A model generated the notes under the pieces. That model was not told where the DNA came from. It ran no database searches and worked only from the letters and a program-made list of their open reading frames with translations. The translations under genes and the position numbers were made by a program. From Xanthomonas sp. DAR 34887 (GTDB taxonomy: Bacteria; Pseudomonadota; Gammaproteobacteria; Xanthomonadales; Xanthomonadaceae), in contig NZ_CP162490.1 in assembly GCF_041245805.1 (NCBI RefSeq), forward strand, positions 4,379,001 through 4,443,000: a DNA stretch of 64,000 nucleotides, read 5' to 3'. Positions 28,128-36,214 of the stretch are shown one piece after another (the stretch's first letter is position 1; each line of letters opens with the position of its first letter).

Positions 28128-28310
28128 TGACCTGCGGGCTCCGGCCTGCAGGTTGAAACGGGAAGCCGGTGCGTCTTGCGACAAGGCCGGCGCTGCCCCC
28201 GCAACGGTAAGCGATCCGCGCTGACGACCTGCGCCACTGTGCCTTGGGCATGGGAAGGCGTCGCAGCCGGGAGTCCGACTCCCAGATCGCCAGCCCGGAG
28301 ACCGGCCTTG
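28128..28310 (+). ncRNA. Cobalamin riboswitch
   Basis: Conserved elements appear in order: GAAACGGGAAGCCGGTGCG, the core GCTGCCCCCGCAACGGTAAG (28191-28210), GCCACTG, GGGAAGGCG, and a B12-box region ending AGCCCGGAGACCGGCC. It binds adenosyl- or methylcobalamin and should shut off the TonB receptor gene that starts 128 bases further on. Ends approximate. Confidence 0.93.
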
Positions 28311-28438
28311 CAGTTCACTGGTTGCGATGCGGAGGGCGTCGCGGCGTGCCGCGCCGCGTCTGGCGCCGTCCGCTTGCACCTTCCGTTCGCGACTCCCCTG
28401 CCGTCACAGCGCGCAGCCGCGCGCCGGAGTTGCCACCC

Positions 28439-30310
28439 ATGTCGTCCCGCCTGCTTTCGGTCGCGATCGCGTCCGCCCTGTCCCTGCCCTCGCTGGCGCT
28501 CGCCGCCGATGCCGCCACCGACCTGGACCAGGTTCTGGTCACCGCCACCCGCACCCAGATCTCGGTCGAGGACAGCGTGGTCCCGGCGCAGGTGATCGAC
28601 CGCGCCGAGATCGAGCGCAGCCAGGCCACGTCGCTGGCGCAGCTGTTGCAGGGCCGCGCCGGCATCGGCGTGTCCAACCAGGGCGGGCTGGGCAAGCTGA
28701 CCACGCTCAGCGTGCGCGGCAGCGAATCGGATCATGTGCTGGTGCTGGTGGACGGCGTGCGCATCGGCTCGGCCAGCGCCGGCCTGGCCGCGTTCCAGGA
28801 CCTGCCGCTGAGCCAGATCGACCACATCGAGATCGTGCGCGGCCCGCGTTCGAGCCTGTACGGCTCCGATGCGATCGGCGGCGTGATCCAGATCTTCACC
28901 CGCCGTGGCGGCCAGGGCCTGCAGCAGAACCTGAGCCTGGGCGCCGGCAGCCACGGCCTGCGCGAGGCCAGCGCCGGCTTCAGCAACCGCGGCGAGCGCG
29001 GCTGGCTGTCGGTGCAGGGCGGTTACCAGAAGACCGACGGCATCAACGCCTGCAACGGCTCGGCCACCCTGTTCGCCGGCTGCTACGTCGACGAGCCGGA
29101 TCGCGACGGCTATCGCACCACCTCGCTCAGCGCGCGCGGCGGCTATGCGCTGAGCGACACGCTGCGCATCGAAGGCCAGGCGCTGAACATCGACAGCCGC
29201 AACGAGTACGACGGCGATCCGCTGTACGCCGGCAACGAGGCCGACAACACCCAGCAGGTGTTCGGCGGCAAGCTCGACTGGACCCCGTCCGACCGCGTGC
29301 ACCTGGCCGCGCAAGTGGGCCGCAACACCGATCAGGCCGACAGCTACTATCACGCGGCCGGCAGCAGCACGCGCAGCTTCGTCAGCACCTTCGACAGCCG
29401 CCGCGACACCGCCTCGCTGCAGGGCGACTTCGGCCTGGCCGAGGGCCATCTGCTCAGCGCCGGCGCCGACTGGCAGCGCGAGGAAGTCACCGGCACCACC
29501 GCCTTCGACGTGGACCAGCGCGACAACACCGGCGTGTTCGCCGAGTACCAGGGCCGCTTCGGCGCGCAGCAGGTGCAGGCCAGCGTGCGCAGTGACGACA
29601 ACGAGCAGTTCGGCCAGCACACCACCGGCAGCCTCGGCTGGGGCCTGGCGCTGGACGGCGGCTTCAAGCTCACCGCGAGCATCGGCACCGGCTTCAAGGC
29701 GCCGACCTTCAACGACCTGTACTACCCGTTTTCCGGCAATCCGGAGCTGAAGCCGGAGAAGTCCAAGAGCGGCAACCTGGGCGTGGCGCAGTACGCCGAC
29801 AGCTGGAACTGGACGTTCAACGTCTACGAGACCCGGGTCGACGACCTGATCTCCTACGACGCCGCCACCTTCCTGCCGGTCAACGTGGACAAGGCGCGGA
29901 TCCGCGGCGCCGAGCTGACCGGCTACGCGACGCTGGCCGGCTGGGAACTGTCGGCGCAGCTCAGCCACACCGATCCGCGCAACCGCAGCGACGGCGCCAA
30001 CCGCGACAACTGGCTGGCGCGGCGTGCGCAGGACACCGCGCGGCTGGACGTGGACCGCGGCTTCGGCCCGGTCAAGCTCGGGGTCACCGCGTTCGGCAGC
30101 GGCCACCGCTACGACGACGCGGCCAACAGCGTGCGTCTGGCCGGCTATGGCACGCTGGACCTGCGCGTGGAATACGCGTTCGCGGCGGCCTGGACGCTGC
30201 AGGCCAAGGCCAGCAACGTGTTCGATCGCGACTACCAGACCATCAGCTGGTACAACCAGCCGGGCCGCGAATACGCGCTGACCCTGCGCTACGCGCCGGC
30301 GGCGCGCTGA
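28439..30310 (+). CDS. btuB: TonB-dependent vitamin B12 receptor
   Basis: 623 residues. Signal peptide (LLSVAIASALSLPSLALAA), TonB box LDQVLVTATRT, plug domain to about 150 (VRGSESDHVLVLVDGVRIG; IEIVRGPRSSLYGSDAIGG), then a 22-strand barrel with GTGFKAPTFNDLYYP and the closing aromatic strand YALTLRYAPAAR. It imports cobalamin across the outer membrane. The riboswitch upstream fixes the substrate. ATG at 28439 with GGAG about ten bases before. Confidence 0.92.
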   Translation: MSSRLLSVAIASALSLPSLALAADAATDLDQVLVTATRTQISVEDSVVPAQVIDRAEIERSQATSLAQLLQGRAGIGVSNQGGLGKLTTLSVRGSESDHVLVLVDGVRIGSASAGLAAFQDLPLSQIDHIEIVRGPRSSLYGSDAIGGVIQIFTRRGGQGLQQNLSLGAGSHGLREASAGFSNRGERGWLSVQGGYQKTDGINACNGSATLFAGCYVDEPDRDGYRTTSLSARGGYALSDTLRIEGQALNIDSRNEYDGDPLYAGNEADNTQQVFGGKLDWTPSDRVHLAAQVGRNTDQADSYYHAAGSSTRSFVSTFDSRRDTASLQGDFGLAEGHLLSAGADWQREEVTGTTAFDVDQRDNTGVFAEYQGRFGAQQVQASVRSDDNEQFGQHTTGSLGWGLALDGGFKLTASIGTGFKAPTFNDLYYPFSGNPELKPEKSKSGNLGVAQYADSWNWTFNVYETRVDDLISYDAATFLPVNVDKARIRGAELTGYATLAGWELSAQLSHTDPRNRSDGANRDNWLARRAQDTARLDVDRGFGPVKLGVTAFGSGHRYDDAANSVRLAGYGTLDLRVEYAFAAAWTLQAKASNVFDRDYQTISWYNQPGREYALTLRYAPAAR

Positions 30311-30318
30311 GTCTGCGC

Positions 30319-30350
30319 AGCGGGCTGCGCCATGGGGTGCAGCCCGCTTT
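30319..30350 (+). terminator. Intrinsic terminator of btuB
   Basis: Perfect 10-bp stem AGCGGGCTGC / GCAGCCCGCT with a 10-base loop, then TT, 9 bases past the stop. Confidence 0.7.
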
Positions 30351-30439
30351 ATCGGCGTGCATGCTGCTGGACGCCTCGCGTTGCTGCAGGCTCGGAAGGC
30401 GAGCAGGCCGCGACGCGAGGCCAGCGTTGCAGCGACTTT

Positions 30440-30789
30440 GTGGGAGCGACTTCAGGGCGCCTAACTCCATTCCGGAAGCTGCACGCTGCACGCTGCGCGT
30501 GGCGATGGCGTGTTCCTTTTTTCTGTCGCGGCTGAAGCCGCTCCTACACATGCGCGCCGTGCTCTTGTAGGAGCGGCTTCAGCCGCGACAGGAGGACGAA
30601 GCGGCCGTGATGCCAAGCCGCCCATGAAAAACGTGGGCGCAACGCCACCGAGTCTACGGCCAATGTGTCTTTGCCCATCGCATCTCGTACGTATCGATGC
30701 CGGAACCTGCGAGCTGGGCGTGTCGGCGCCTCGCAAGTGCATCGACATGCTTTTGGGAGCTATCAGAAGTGCCCTTCAGTCGCTCCCAC
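30440..30789 (+). mobile_element. 350-bp non-coding repeat element, copy A
   Basis: Its ends are imperfect inverted repeats: GTGGGAGCGACTTCAGGGC at the left, and the complement of GTGGGAGCGACTGAAGGGC at the right. It codes for nothing I can see. Inside are an inverted pair of the 26-base palindromes (30523-30591) and a unique segment (TTTGCCCATCGCATCTCGTA). A second copy of almost the same size lies inverted at 46652-46999. Looks like a non-autonomous element of the REP/BIME or MITE kind. Confidence 0.7.
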
Positions 30790-30919
30790 AGTTTCTCTGC
30801 CTGTCGCTGCATGAAGAGCGCTTCGGCGATGCCAGACCGGCCACGCCGATAACTGCATCCCGCCATGTCGGCAGTTCGCATGACCTGCGTCGGCAGTCGG
30901 GTCCACAGGCGGCGCGCCC

Positions 30920-30988
30920 CTGCAGGAGCGGCTTCAGCCGCGACAGACTCTGCCGGTAAAAGCGTCGCGGCTGAAGCCGCTCCTACAG
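30920..30988. repeat. Inverted pair of 26-base palindromes
   Basis: Copies at 30920-30946 and 30964-30988, opposite orientation. The whole interval 30351-31080 between btuB and gph holds only such repeats and no supported gene. Confidence 0.85.
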
Positions 30989-31080
30989 GGGCTGATCGAC
31001 GACCGTCGCGCCGCCCGCAGTGGCGGCGACGCGCGCAGCGCCCGATGCCGCAATGCGTGCCGCACATGCGCTGGCCCGCA

Positions 31081-31734
31081 TCAACCCAGCGTCAGCAGCT
31101 CGCGCATGTCGTCCATCAGCAGCACCACCTCGGCGGTGGCCAGGTCCAGGTCGCGCGGGTAGCCGTAGCGCACCAGCGCGGCGGGCATGCCGGCGGCGTG
31201 CGCGGCCTGCAGGTCGGTGCCGGAATCGCCGACCATCAGGCAGTGCGCCGGCGGCTGCGCGAACTGCTGCGCCAGGTGCAGCAATGGCAGCGGGCTGGGC
31301 TTGCGCTCGGGCAGGCTGTCGCCGCCCAGCGCCGCGGCGAACGCATCGGCCACGCCGAGATGGCGCAGCAGCGGCTGCACGAACGCCGACGGTTTGTTGG
31401 TGCACAGCGCCAGCGTGACGCCGCGCGCGCGCAACTGCGCCAGCGCCTCGGCCACGCCCGGATACAGGCGCGGGCTGCGCAGCAGGCAGGCTTCGTAGTG
31501 GCGCATGAAGGTCGGCATCACCGTGTCGATCGGCGTGGCGTCGTGCGCATGCCGCCACGCGGCTTCGACCAGCTTGCGCACGCCTTCGCCGATCCAGCCG
31601 AGCACGGTGGCCTCTGGCACGCGCGCCAGGCCGAACTCGGCCAAGGTGCGGTTGAGCGCTTCGGCGATGTCGGCGCCGCTGTCCACCAGGGTGCCGTCCA
31701 GATCGAACACCACCAGCGCATACGGAAATGTCAT
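31081..31734 (-). CDS. gph: Phosphoglycolate phosphatase-like HAD hydrolase
   Basis: 217 residues. HAD motif I VFDLDGTLVD at 9-18, motif II Thr in LCTNKPS, the conserved Lys in ERKPSP, motif IV VGDSGTDLQAA. The alpha-helical cap between motifs I and II matches the Gph subfamily. It removes 2-phosphoglycolate, for example from DNA repair. The ATG at 31734 is the family start; the frame stays open for 91 more codons upstream, but that extension has no HAD counterpart. Confidence 0.88.
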   Translation of the reverse strand: MTFPYALVVFDLDGTLVDSGADIAEALNRTLAEFGLARVPEATVLGWIGEGVRKLVEAAWRHAHDATPIDTVMPTFMRHYEACLLRSPRLYPGVAEALAQLRARGVTLALCTNKPSAFVQPLLRHLGVADAFAAALGGDSLPERKPSPLPLLHLAQQFAQPPAHCLMVGDSGTDLQAAHAAGMPAALVRYGYPRDLDLATAEVVLLMDDMRELLTLG

Positions 31735-32007
31735 GTCGTTCCTGGGTGCGAAGAGCAGCGCCCATTGTAGGCGCCGCGCTCGGTCGCGATCCCAGTACCG
31801 CACTTCGCCGAAACACGCGGCCAGGGGATCCAGGAACACGCGCACGATCGCCAGCTGCTGCCGGCGCGATGCGTGCACGCCGTAGATGTCCATCGTGTCC
31901 AGTGCGTGGTTAGGCAGCACGCGCTGCAATTCGTGGCCCGCAGCACGGACACGCGGCTCGGCGCGAAGGTCGCCAGGGGCGCACTGCGCCGGCCGTGAGC
32001 GAATCAC
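31735..32007 (-). other. Open frame upstream of and in frame with gph
   Basis: Part of the 305-base gap between gph and dinB. The minus strand reads without stop into gph, and a stretch from an internal ATG (MDIYGVHASRRQQLAIVRVF) looks protein-like. It could be a short gene remnant or leader; I recognise no family. Confidence 0.3.
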
Positions 32008-32039
32008 CGATGCACGGCGTTACACGGCCGCCGCACGGC

Positions 32040-33101
32040 TCAACAGAACAGCCGCCCCTGCGCCTGCCCGGGCTCGCGCTCGTGGAAACCGGCCAGGCCC
32101 ACGCCGACCAGGCGGTAGCGCGTGGACGCGGGCAAGTCGACGCGTTGGCGCAAGGCCAGCGCGATGTCGATCAGCGCCTGCAGCGATTCCGGCGGTTGCT
32201 CGGGGGTGAAGCTGCGGGTCAGGATGCGGAATTGCGCGGTCTTCAGCTTCAGGACCACGGTGCGCGCGACGCGCTCGGTGCGGCGGGTCGCGTTCCAGGT
32301 CTTTTCCGCCAGTTGCCGGATCGCCGGCTCCAGCGCGTCCAGCGCCAGGTCTTCGGCGAACGTGTCTTCCGACGAGATCGACTGCACCTGTTGGTCCGAT
32401 TCCACCGGGCGCTCGTCGATGCCGCGCGCGCGCTGGTACAGGCGCAGCCCGAAGCTGCCGAAGCGCGCTTCCAGTTCCGCCTCGCTGTGCGTGCGCAGAT
32501 CGCCGACGGTGACGATGCCCAATGCCGCCAGCTTGGCCTGCATCACCTTGCCCACGCCGTGCACCTTGCTCACCGGCAACGGGGTCAGGAACGCCTCCAC
32601 CTGGTGCGGGCGGATCACGAACTGGCCATCGGGCTTGCGCCAGTCCGAGGCGATCTTGGCCAGGAACTTGTTCGGCGCGATGCCGGCGGAAGCGGTCAGC
32701 TGGGTTTCCTCGCGGATCTGCGCGCGGATCGTCTGCGCGATCTCGGTGGCGGTGGCGATGTCGCCCTTCGGCGCGGTGACGTCGAGATAGGCCTCGTCCA
32801 GCGACAGCGGCTCGATCATGTCGGTGTGGCGCTGGAAGATCTCGCGCACCTGCCGCGACACCGCCTTGTAGCGCGCGAAATCCGGCGGCACGAAGATCGC
32901 GTCCGGACACAGCCGCTCGGCGCGCAACGCCGGCATCGCCGAGCGGATGCCGAACACGCGCGCCTCGTACGACGCGGCGCACACCACCGAGCGCATGCCG
33001 CGCCAGGCCACCACCACCGGCTTGCCGCGCAATGCGGGATCGTCACGCTGCTCCACGGACGCGTAGAACGCATCCATGTCGACGTGAATGATCTTGCGCA
33101 T
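32040..33101 (-). CDS. dinB: DNA polymerase IV
   Basis: 353 residues, Y-family polymerase. Catalytic acidic residues lie in VDMDAFYASVEQ (7-18) and SLDEAYLDVT (about 102-111); GIAPNKFLAKIAS and the two helix-hairpin-helix turns near 180 follow. Translesion synthesis, error-prone. ATG at 33101. The C-terminus is short and ends GRLFC; a clamp-binding motif may be QGRLF. Divergent from fabA over a 206-base gap. Confidence 0.93.
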   Translation of the reverse strand: MRKIIHVDMDAFYASVEQRDDPALRGKPVVVAWRGMRSVVCAASYEARVFGIRSAMPALRAERLCPDAIFVPPDFARYKAVSRQVREIFQRHTDMIEPLSLDEAYLDVTAPKGDIATATEIAQTIRAQIREETQLTASAGIAPNKFLAKIASDWRKPDGQFVIRPHQVEAFLTPLPVSKVHGVGKVMQAKLAALGIVTVGDLRTHSEAELEARFGSFGLRLYQRARGIDERPVESDQQVQSISSEDTFAEDLALDALEPAIRQLAEKTWNATRRTERVARTVVLKLKTAQFRILTRSFTPEQPPESLQALIDIALALRQRVDLPASTRYRLVGVGLAGFHEREPGQAQGRLFC

Positions 33102-33307
33102 CGGTCCTGCACCCTACGCCAGCGAACGGTCACCGCATGATAAGCCAGGCTTGCGCATGCGCTGAGAACGCGCCTTGATTTCGCTCAGCGCGCCGCATTG
33201 CAGCACTGTCTACGCTACGCGTGCGTACGGATAAAACGTTTGATTGAAAGCGCAGGCGTCGTGCACGCTTGCGCGCCTCGACTGTCTGCCCTGGGAAACA
33301 TTCGCTC

Positions 33308-33823
33308 ATGAGTCGCCTCACTTCGTATTCACGCGAACAGCTCCTCGCCAGCGCGCGCGGCGAGTTGTTCGGCGCCGGGGCCGCGCGCCTGCCCAACGAT
33401 CCGATGTTGATGTTCGATCGCATCACCCACATCGACGAACACGGCGGCGCGCACGGCAAGGGCGTGATCCGCGCCGAGCTCGACGTGCGTCCGGACCTGT
33501 GGTTCTTCGGCTGCCATTTCATCGACGATCCGGTGATGCCCGGCTGCCTGGGCCTGGATGCGCTGTGGCAGCTGACCGGTTTCTTCCTGACCTGGATCGG
33601 CGCGCCCGGCCGCGGCCGCGCGCTGGGCGTGGGCGAAGTGAAATTCAGCGGACAGGTGTTGCCGACCGCCAAGCAGGTGGTCTACGAACTGGACATCAGC
33701 CGGGTCATCAACCGCAAGCTGGTGATGGCGGTGGCCGACGGACGCATGGCGGTGGATGGCCGCGAGATCTACACCGCCAAGGATCTGCGCGTGGGCCTGT
33801 TCACTTCGACGGAGGCGTTCTGA
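33308..33823 (+). CDS. fabA: 3-hydroxydecanoyl-ACP dehydratase/isomerase
   Basis: 171 residues, hot-dog fold. The catalytic His lies in FGCHFIDDPVMPG near 70 and the catalytic Asp in LGLDALWQLTGF. It dehydrates 3-hydroxyacyl-ACP and isomerises the C10 trans-2 product to cis-3, the branch point to unsaturated fatty acids. ATG at 33308 with GGGAAA upstream. Overlaps fabB by one base (TGATG). Confidence 0.95.
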   Translation: MSRLTSYSREQLLASARGELFGAGAARLPNDPMLMFDRITHIDEHGGAHGKGVIRAELDVRPDLWFFGCHFIDDPVMPGCLGLDALWQLTGFFLTWIGAPGRGRALGVGEVKFSGQVLPTAKQVVYELDISRVINRKLVMAVADGRMAVDGREIYTAKDLRVGLFTSTEAF

Positions 33824-35031
33824 TGCGCCGCGTCGCGATCACCGGCATGGGCATCACCTCATGCCTGGGCAGCGACCTGGACACGGTATCGCGCGCGCTG
33901 CGCGACGGCCGCGCCGGCATCCGCGCCAACCCCGAGGCGGCCGAACACGGCCTGCGCAGCCAGGTCGCCGGCGACGTGCAGCTGGACCTGGAGGCCTTGA
34001 TCGATCGCAAGCTCAAGCGCTTCATGGGCGATGCGTCGGCGTACGCATATCTGGCGCTGCGCGATGCGATCGCCGATGCCGGCCTGGACGAGGCCACGGT
34101 CAGCGACGTGCGCACCGGCCTGATCGCCGGTTCCGGCGGCGGTTCCAGCCACTGGCAGGTGGAAGCGGCGGACCTGCTGCGCAACCGCGGCGTGCGCAAG
34201 GTCGGCCCGTACATGGTGCCGCGCACGATGTGTTCGGCGGTATCGGCCAGCCTGGCCACCGCGTTCAAGATCAAGGGCCTGAGCTATTCGTTGTCGGCCG
34301 CCTGCGCGACCTCGGCGCACTGCATCGGCGCAGCCGCGGACCTGATCCGCCACGGCCAGCAGGACGTGATGTTCGCCGGCGGCGGCGAAGAGCTGGACTG
34401 GACCATGAGCCTGATGTTCGATGCGATGGGCGCGCTGTCCAGCGGCTTCAACGACCGCCCTGCTGTGGCCTCGCGCCCATACGACGCCGAACGCGATGGC
34501 TTCGTCATCGCCGGCGGCGGCGGCATGCTGGTGCTGGAGGACTACGACCGCGCAGTGGCGCGCGGCGCGCGCATCCACGCCGAGCTGATCGGCTACGGCG
34601 TGACCTCCGACGGCGCCGACATGGTCGCTCCGTCCGGCGAAGGCGCAGTGCGCTGCATGCAGATGGCGATGCAGGGCGTGGACGCGCCGATCGACTACCT
34701 CAACACGCACGGCACCTCGACGCCGCTGGGCGACGTCACCGAATTGGGCGCGGTGCGCGAGGTGTTCGGCGATGCGGTGCCGCCGCTGTCTTCGACCAAG
34801 GCGCTGTCCGGGCATTCGCTGGGCGCGGCCAGCGTGCACGAGGCGATCTACTGCCTGCTGATGATGCGCGACGGCTTCATCGCCGGCTCGGCCAACATCG
34901 ACGCGCTGGACCCGCGCGCCGAGGGTTTCCCGATCGTGCGCGAGAGCCGCGCCGCGGACCTACGCACGGTGATGTCCAACAGCTTCGGCTTCGGCGGCAC
35001 CAACGCCGCGCTGGTGTTCGGCAAGCGCTGA
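33823..35031 (+). CDS. fabB: 3-oxoacyl-ACP synthase I
   Basis: 402 residues, thiolase fold. The nucleophile Cys is in SAACATSAHC (about 163), the catalytic His residues in LNTHGTSTPLGD and ALSGHSLGAAS, with GFGGTNAALVF near the end. It elongates the cis-3-decenoyl-ACP made by FabA. GGAGG lies inside the end of fabA, so the two are translated as a pair. Confidence 0.95.
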   Translation: MRRVAITGMGITSCLGSDLDTVSRALRDGRAGIRANPEAAEHGLRSQVAGDVQLDLEALIDRKLKRFMGDASAYAYLALRDAIADAGLDEATVSDVRTGLIAGSGGGSSHWQVEAADLLRNRGVRKVGPYMVPRTMCSAVSASLATAFKIKGLSYSLSAACATSAHCIGAAADLIRHGQQDVMFAGGGEELDWTMSLMFDAMGALSSGFNDRPAVASRPYDAERDGFVIAGGGGMLVLEDYDRAVARGARIHAELIGYGVTSDGADMVAPSGEGAVRCMQMAMQGVDAPIDYLNTHGTSTPLGDVTELGAVREVFGDAVPPLSSTKALSGHSLGAASVHEAIYCLLMMRDGFIAGSANIDALDPRAEGFPIVRESRAADLRTVMSNSFGFGGTNAALVFGKR

Positions 35032-35044
35032 GCGAGCCGGCGCA

Positions 35045-35074
35045 CGGCAGCGGCAGGGTCGCCTGCCGCTGCCG
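35045..35074. terminator. Bidirectional hairpin between fabB and the SH3-domain gene
   Basis: Perfect 13-bp stem CGGCAGCGGCAGG with a GTCG loop, between two convergent stops. No long U-tract on either side. Confidence 0.55.
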
Positions 35075-35083
35075 CCCGCGTCT

Positions 35084-35932
35084 TCAGCGTTCGAGTTGCC
35101 CGTCGTCGCGGCGTTTTTTCTCGTCTTCCCGCTGCGTCCGCTCTTTTTTGGGCGGCGGCGCGGATGGCGGCGGTGCCGGCGGCGGCGAAGCAGGCTTCGG
35201 TGGCGTCGGCGGTGGCGGCGTGTGCTGCGCCGCCTGTGCCACCGTCTCCGGCTTGGGCGGCCACCACGACGAGGCCGACGAGGAGGAGTGCGAAGGTTCG
35301 GGCGACTGGTGCATGGATTCGCGCCAGCGGCGATCCTCTTCGTCGCGCCGCTGTTGCTCGGCCAGTTCCTTGTTGCGCTTGGGATTGAGCGCATCCGGCG
35401 GCGGCGCCTGGTACATGCGCTCGCCCGGCGGCACCCATTGCGGCTGCAGCGGCGCCTCCGCCGCGGGCGGCGCCGGTTCGTAGCCGCGCGTATCGGCGAT
35501 GCGTTGCGGGATCAGCTGGCGCTTGAGCGCTTCGGGCATCGGCGCCGGCGCAGATGGCGATGCCTGTGCTTGCTGCCGCCAGCGCGCGCGGTCGCGCGCC
35601 CAGGGCCGGCCACGGTAGTGCGCGTCCCAATAGGGATCGATGGCAAAGCCGATCACCGGAGCGAAGGCACCGTCGCGCGCGTCGAACTCGACCACACCGG
35701 CGGGCAACCATCCGCGCGCCTCGCGCCAGCGCACGTCGCACCACGAGAAATCGTCGACGCAGCCGTAGACGGTGAGGCTGTCGCCACCCACCACCGTGGC
35801 CACGCGCGGATAGGCATTGGCCGGGCCTGCGCGCAGATTGGCGCCGCTGCGGGCGAACCCGCCGCCGTCCTGCGCCAACGCCGGCGCGGCCATCGCCAAC
35901 AGCACCAGCGTCCACCACGTCGCTCGCTTCAT
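35084..35932 (-). CDS. Secreted bacterial SH3-domain protein with proline-rich tail
   Basis: 282 residues. Signal peptide (WWTLVLLAMAAPALAQ) from the ATG at 35932, which has GGGAGGA upstream. About 25-90 is a bacterial SH3 domain (ANLRAGPANAYPRVATV; WREARGWLPAGVVEF) with two Cys (GCVDDFSWCD) that may form a disulfide. A WD/Pro-containing linker follows, then a low-complexity Pro/Lys/Glu-rich tail from about 185 with SSSSASSWWPP. Probably a periplasmic cell-wall-associated protein; partner unknown. Confidence 0.75.
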   Translation of the reverse strand: MKRATWWTLVLLAMAAPALAQDGGGFARSGANLRAGPANAYPRVATVVGGDSLTVYGCVDDFSWCDVRWREARGWLPAGVVEFDARDGAFAPVIGFAIDPYWDAHYRGRPWARDRARWRQQAQASPSAPAPMPEALKRQLIPQRIADTRGYEPAPPAAEAPLQPQWVPPGERMYQAPPPDALNPKRNKELAEQQRRDEEDRRWRESMHQSPEPSHSSSSASSWWPPKPETVAQAAQHTPPPPTPPKPASPPPAPPPSAPPPKKERTQREDEKKRRDDGQLER

Positions 35933-36029
35933 GCGGTCCTCCCTGTGCGGTGCGGCCGCCTTCCTGGCCGCGATCGCGGCGGCGACCATCGGCGCCCCGC
36001 CGTGCCATGTTCTAGCACAGCCCCGGGAG

Positions 36030-36213
36030 GCCGGGAATCGGGAATCGGGAAAGCAGCGCGCCGCGCTTGCGTTGGCAAGCGATTTCTGTAGGAGCGGCTT
36101 TAGCCGCGACAGACGTTACCGGTAACGCCCATCGCGGCTAAAGCCGCTCCTACAGCTACGCCAGAACCGCCGCGCACTTGCGAAAAATCCCGAATCCCGA
36201 ATCCCGAATCCCC
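36030..36213. repeat. Nested repeat block: heptamers around an inverted palindrome pair
   Basis: GGGAATC heptamers at 36030-36052, palindrome copies at 36086-36112 and 36131-36155 in opposite orientation, and complement-strand heptamers at 36186-36213. CGTTACCGGTAACG sits at the centre. It fills the space between the SH3-domain gene and the oligopeptidase gene, where no coding sequence is seen. Confidence 0.85.
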
Positions 36214-36214
36214 G

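Noticed and set aside
27338..30106. Very long minus-strand open frame opposite the sulfoxide reductase, TfoX-C and btuB genes
   Set aside because: It crosses a cobalamin riboswitch and three recognisable plus-strand genes and has no domain of its own.
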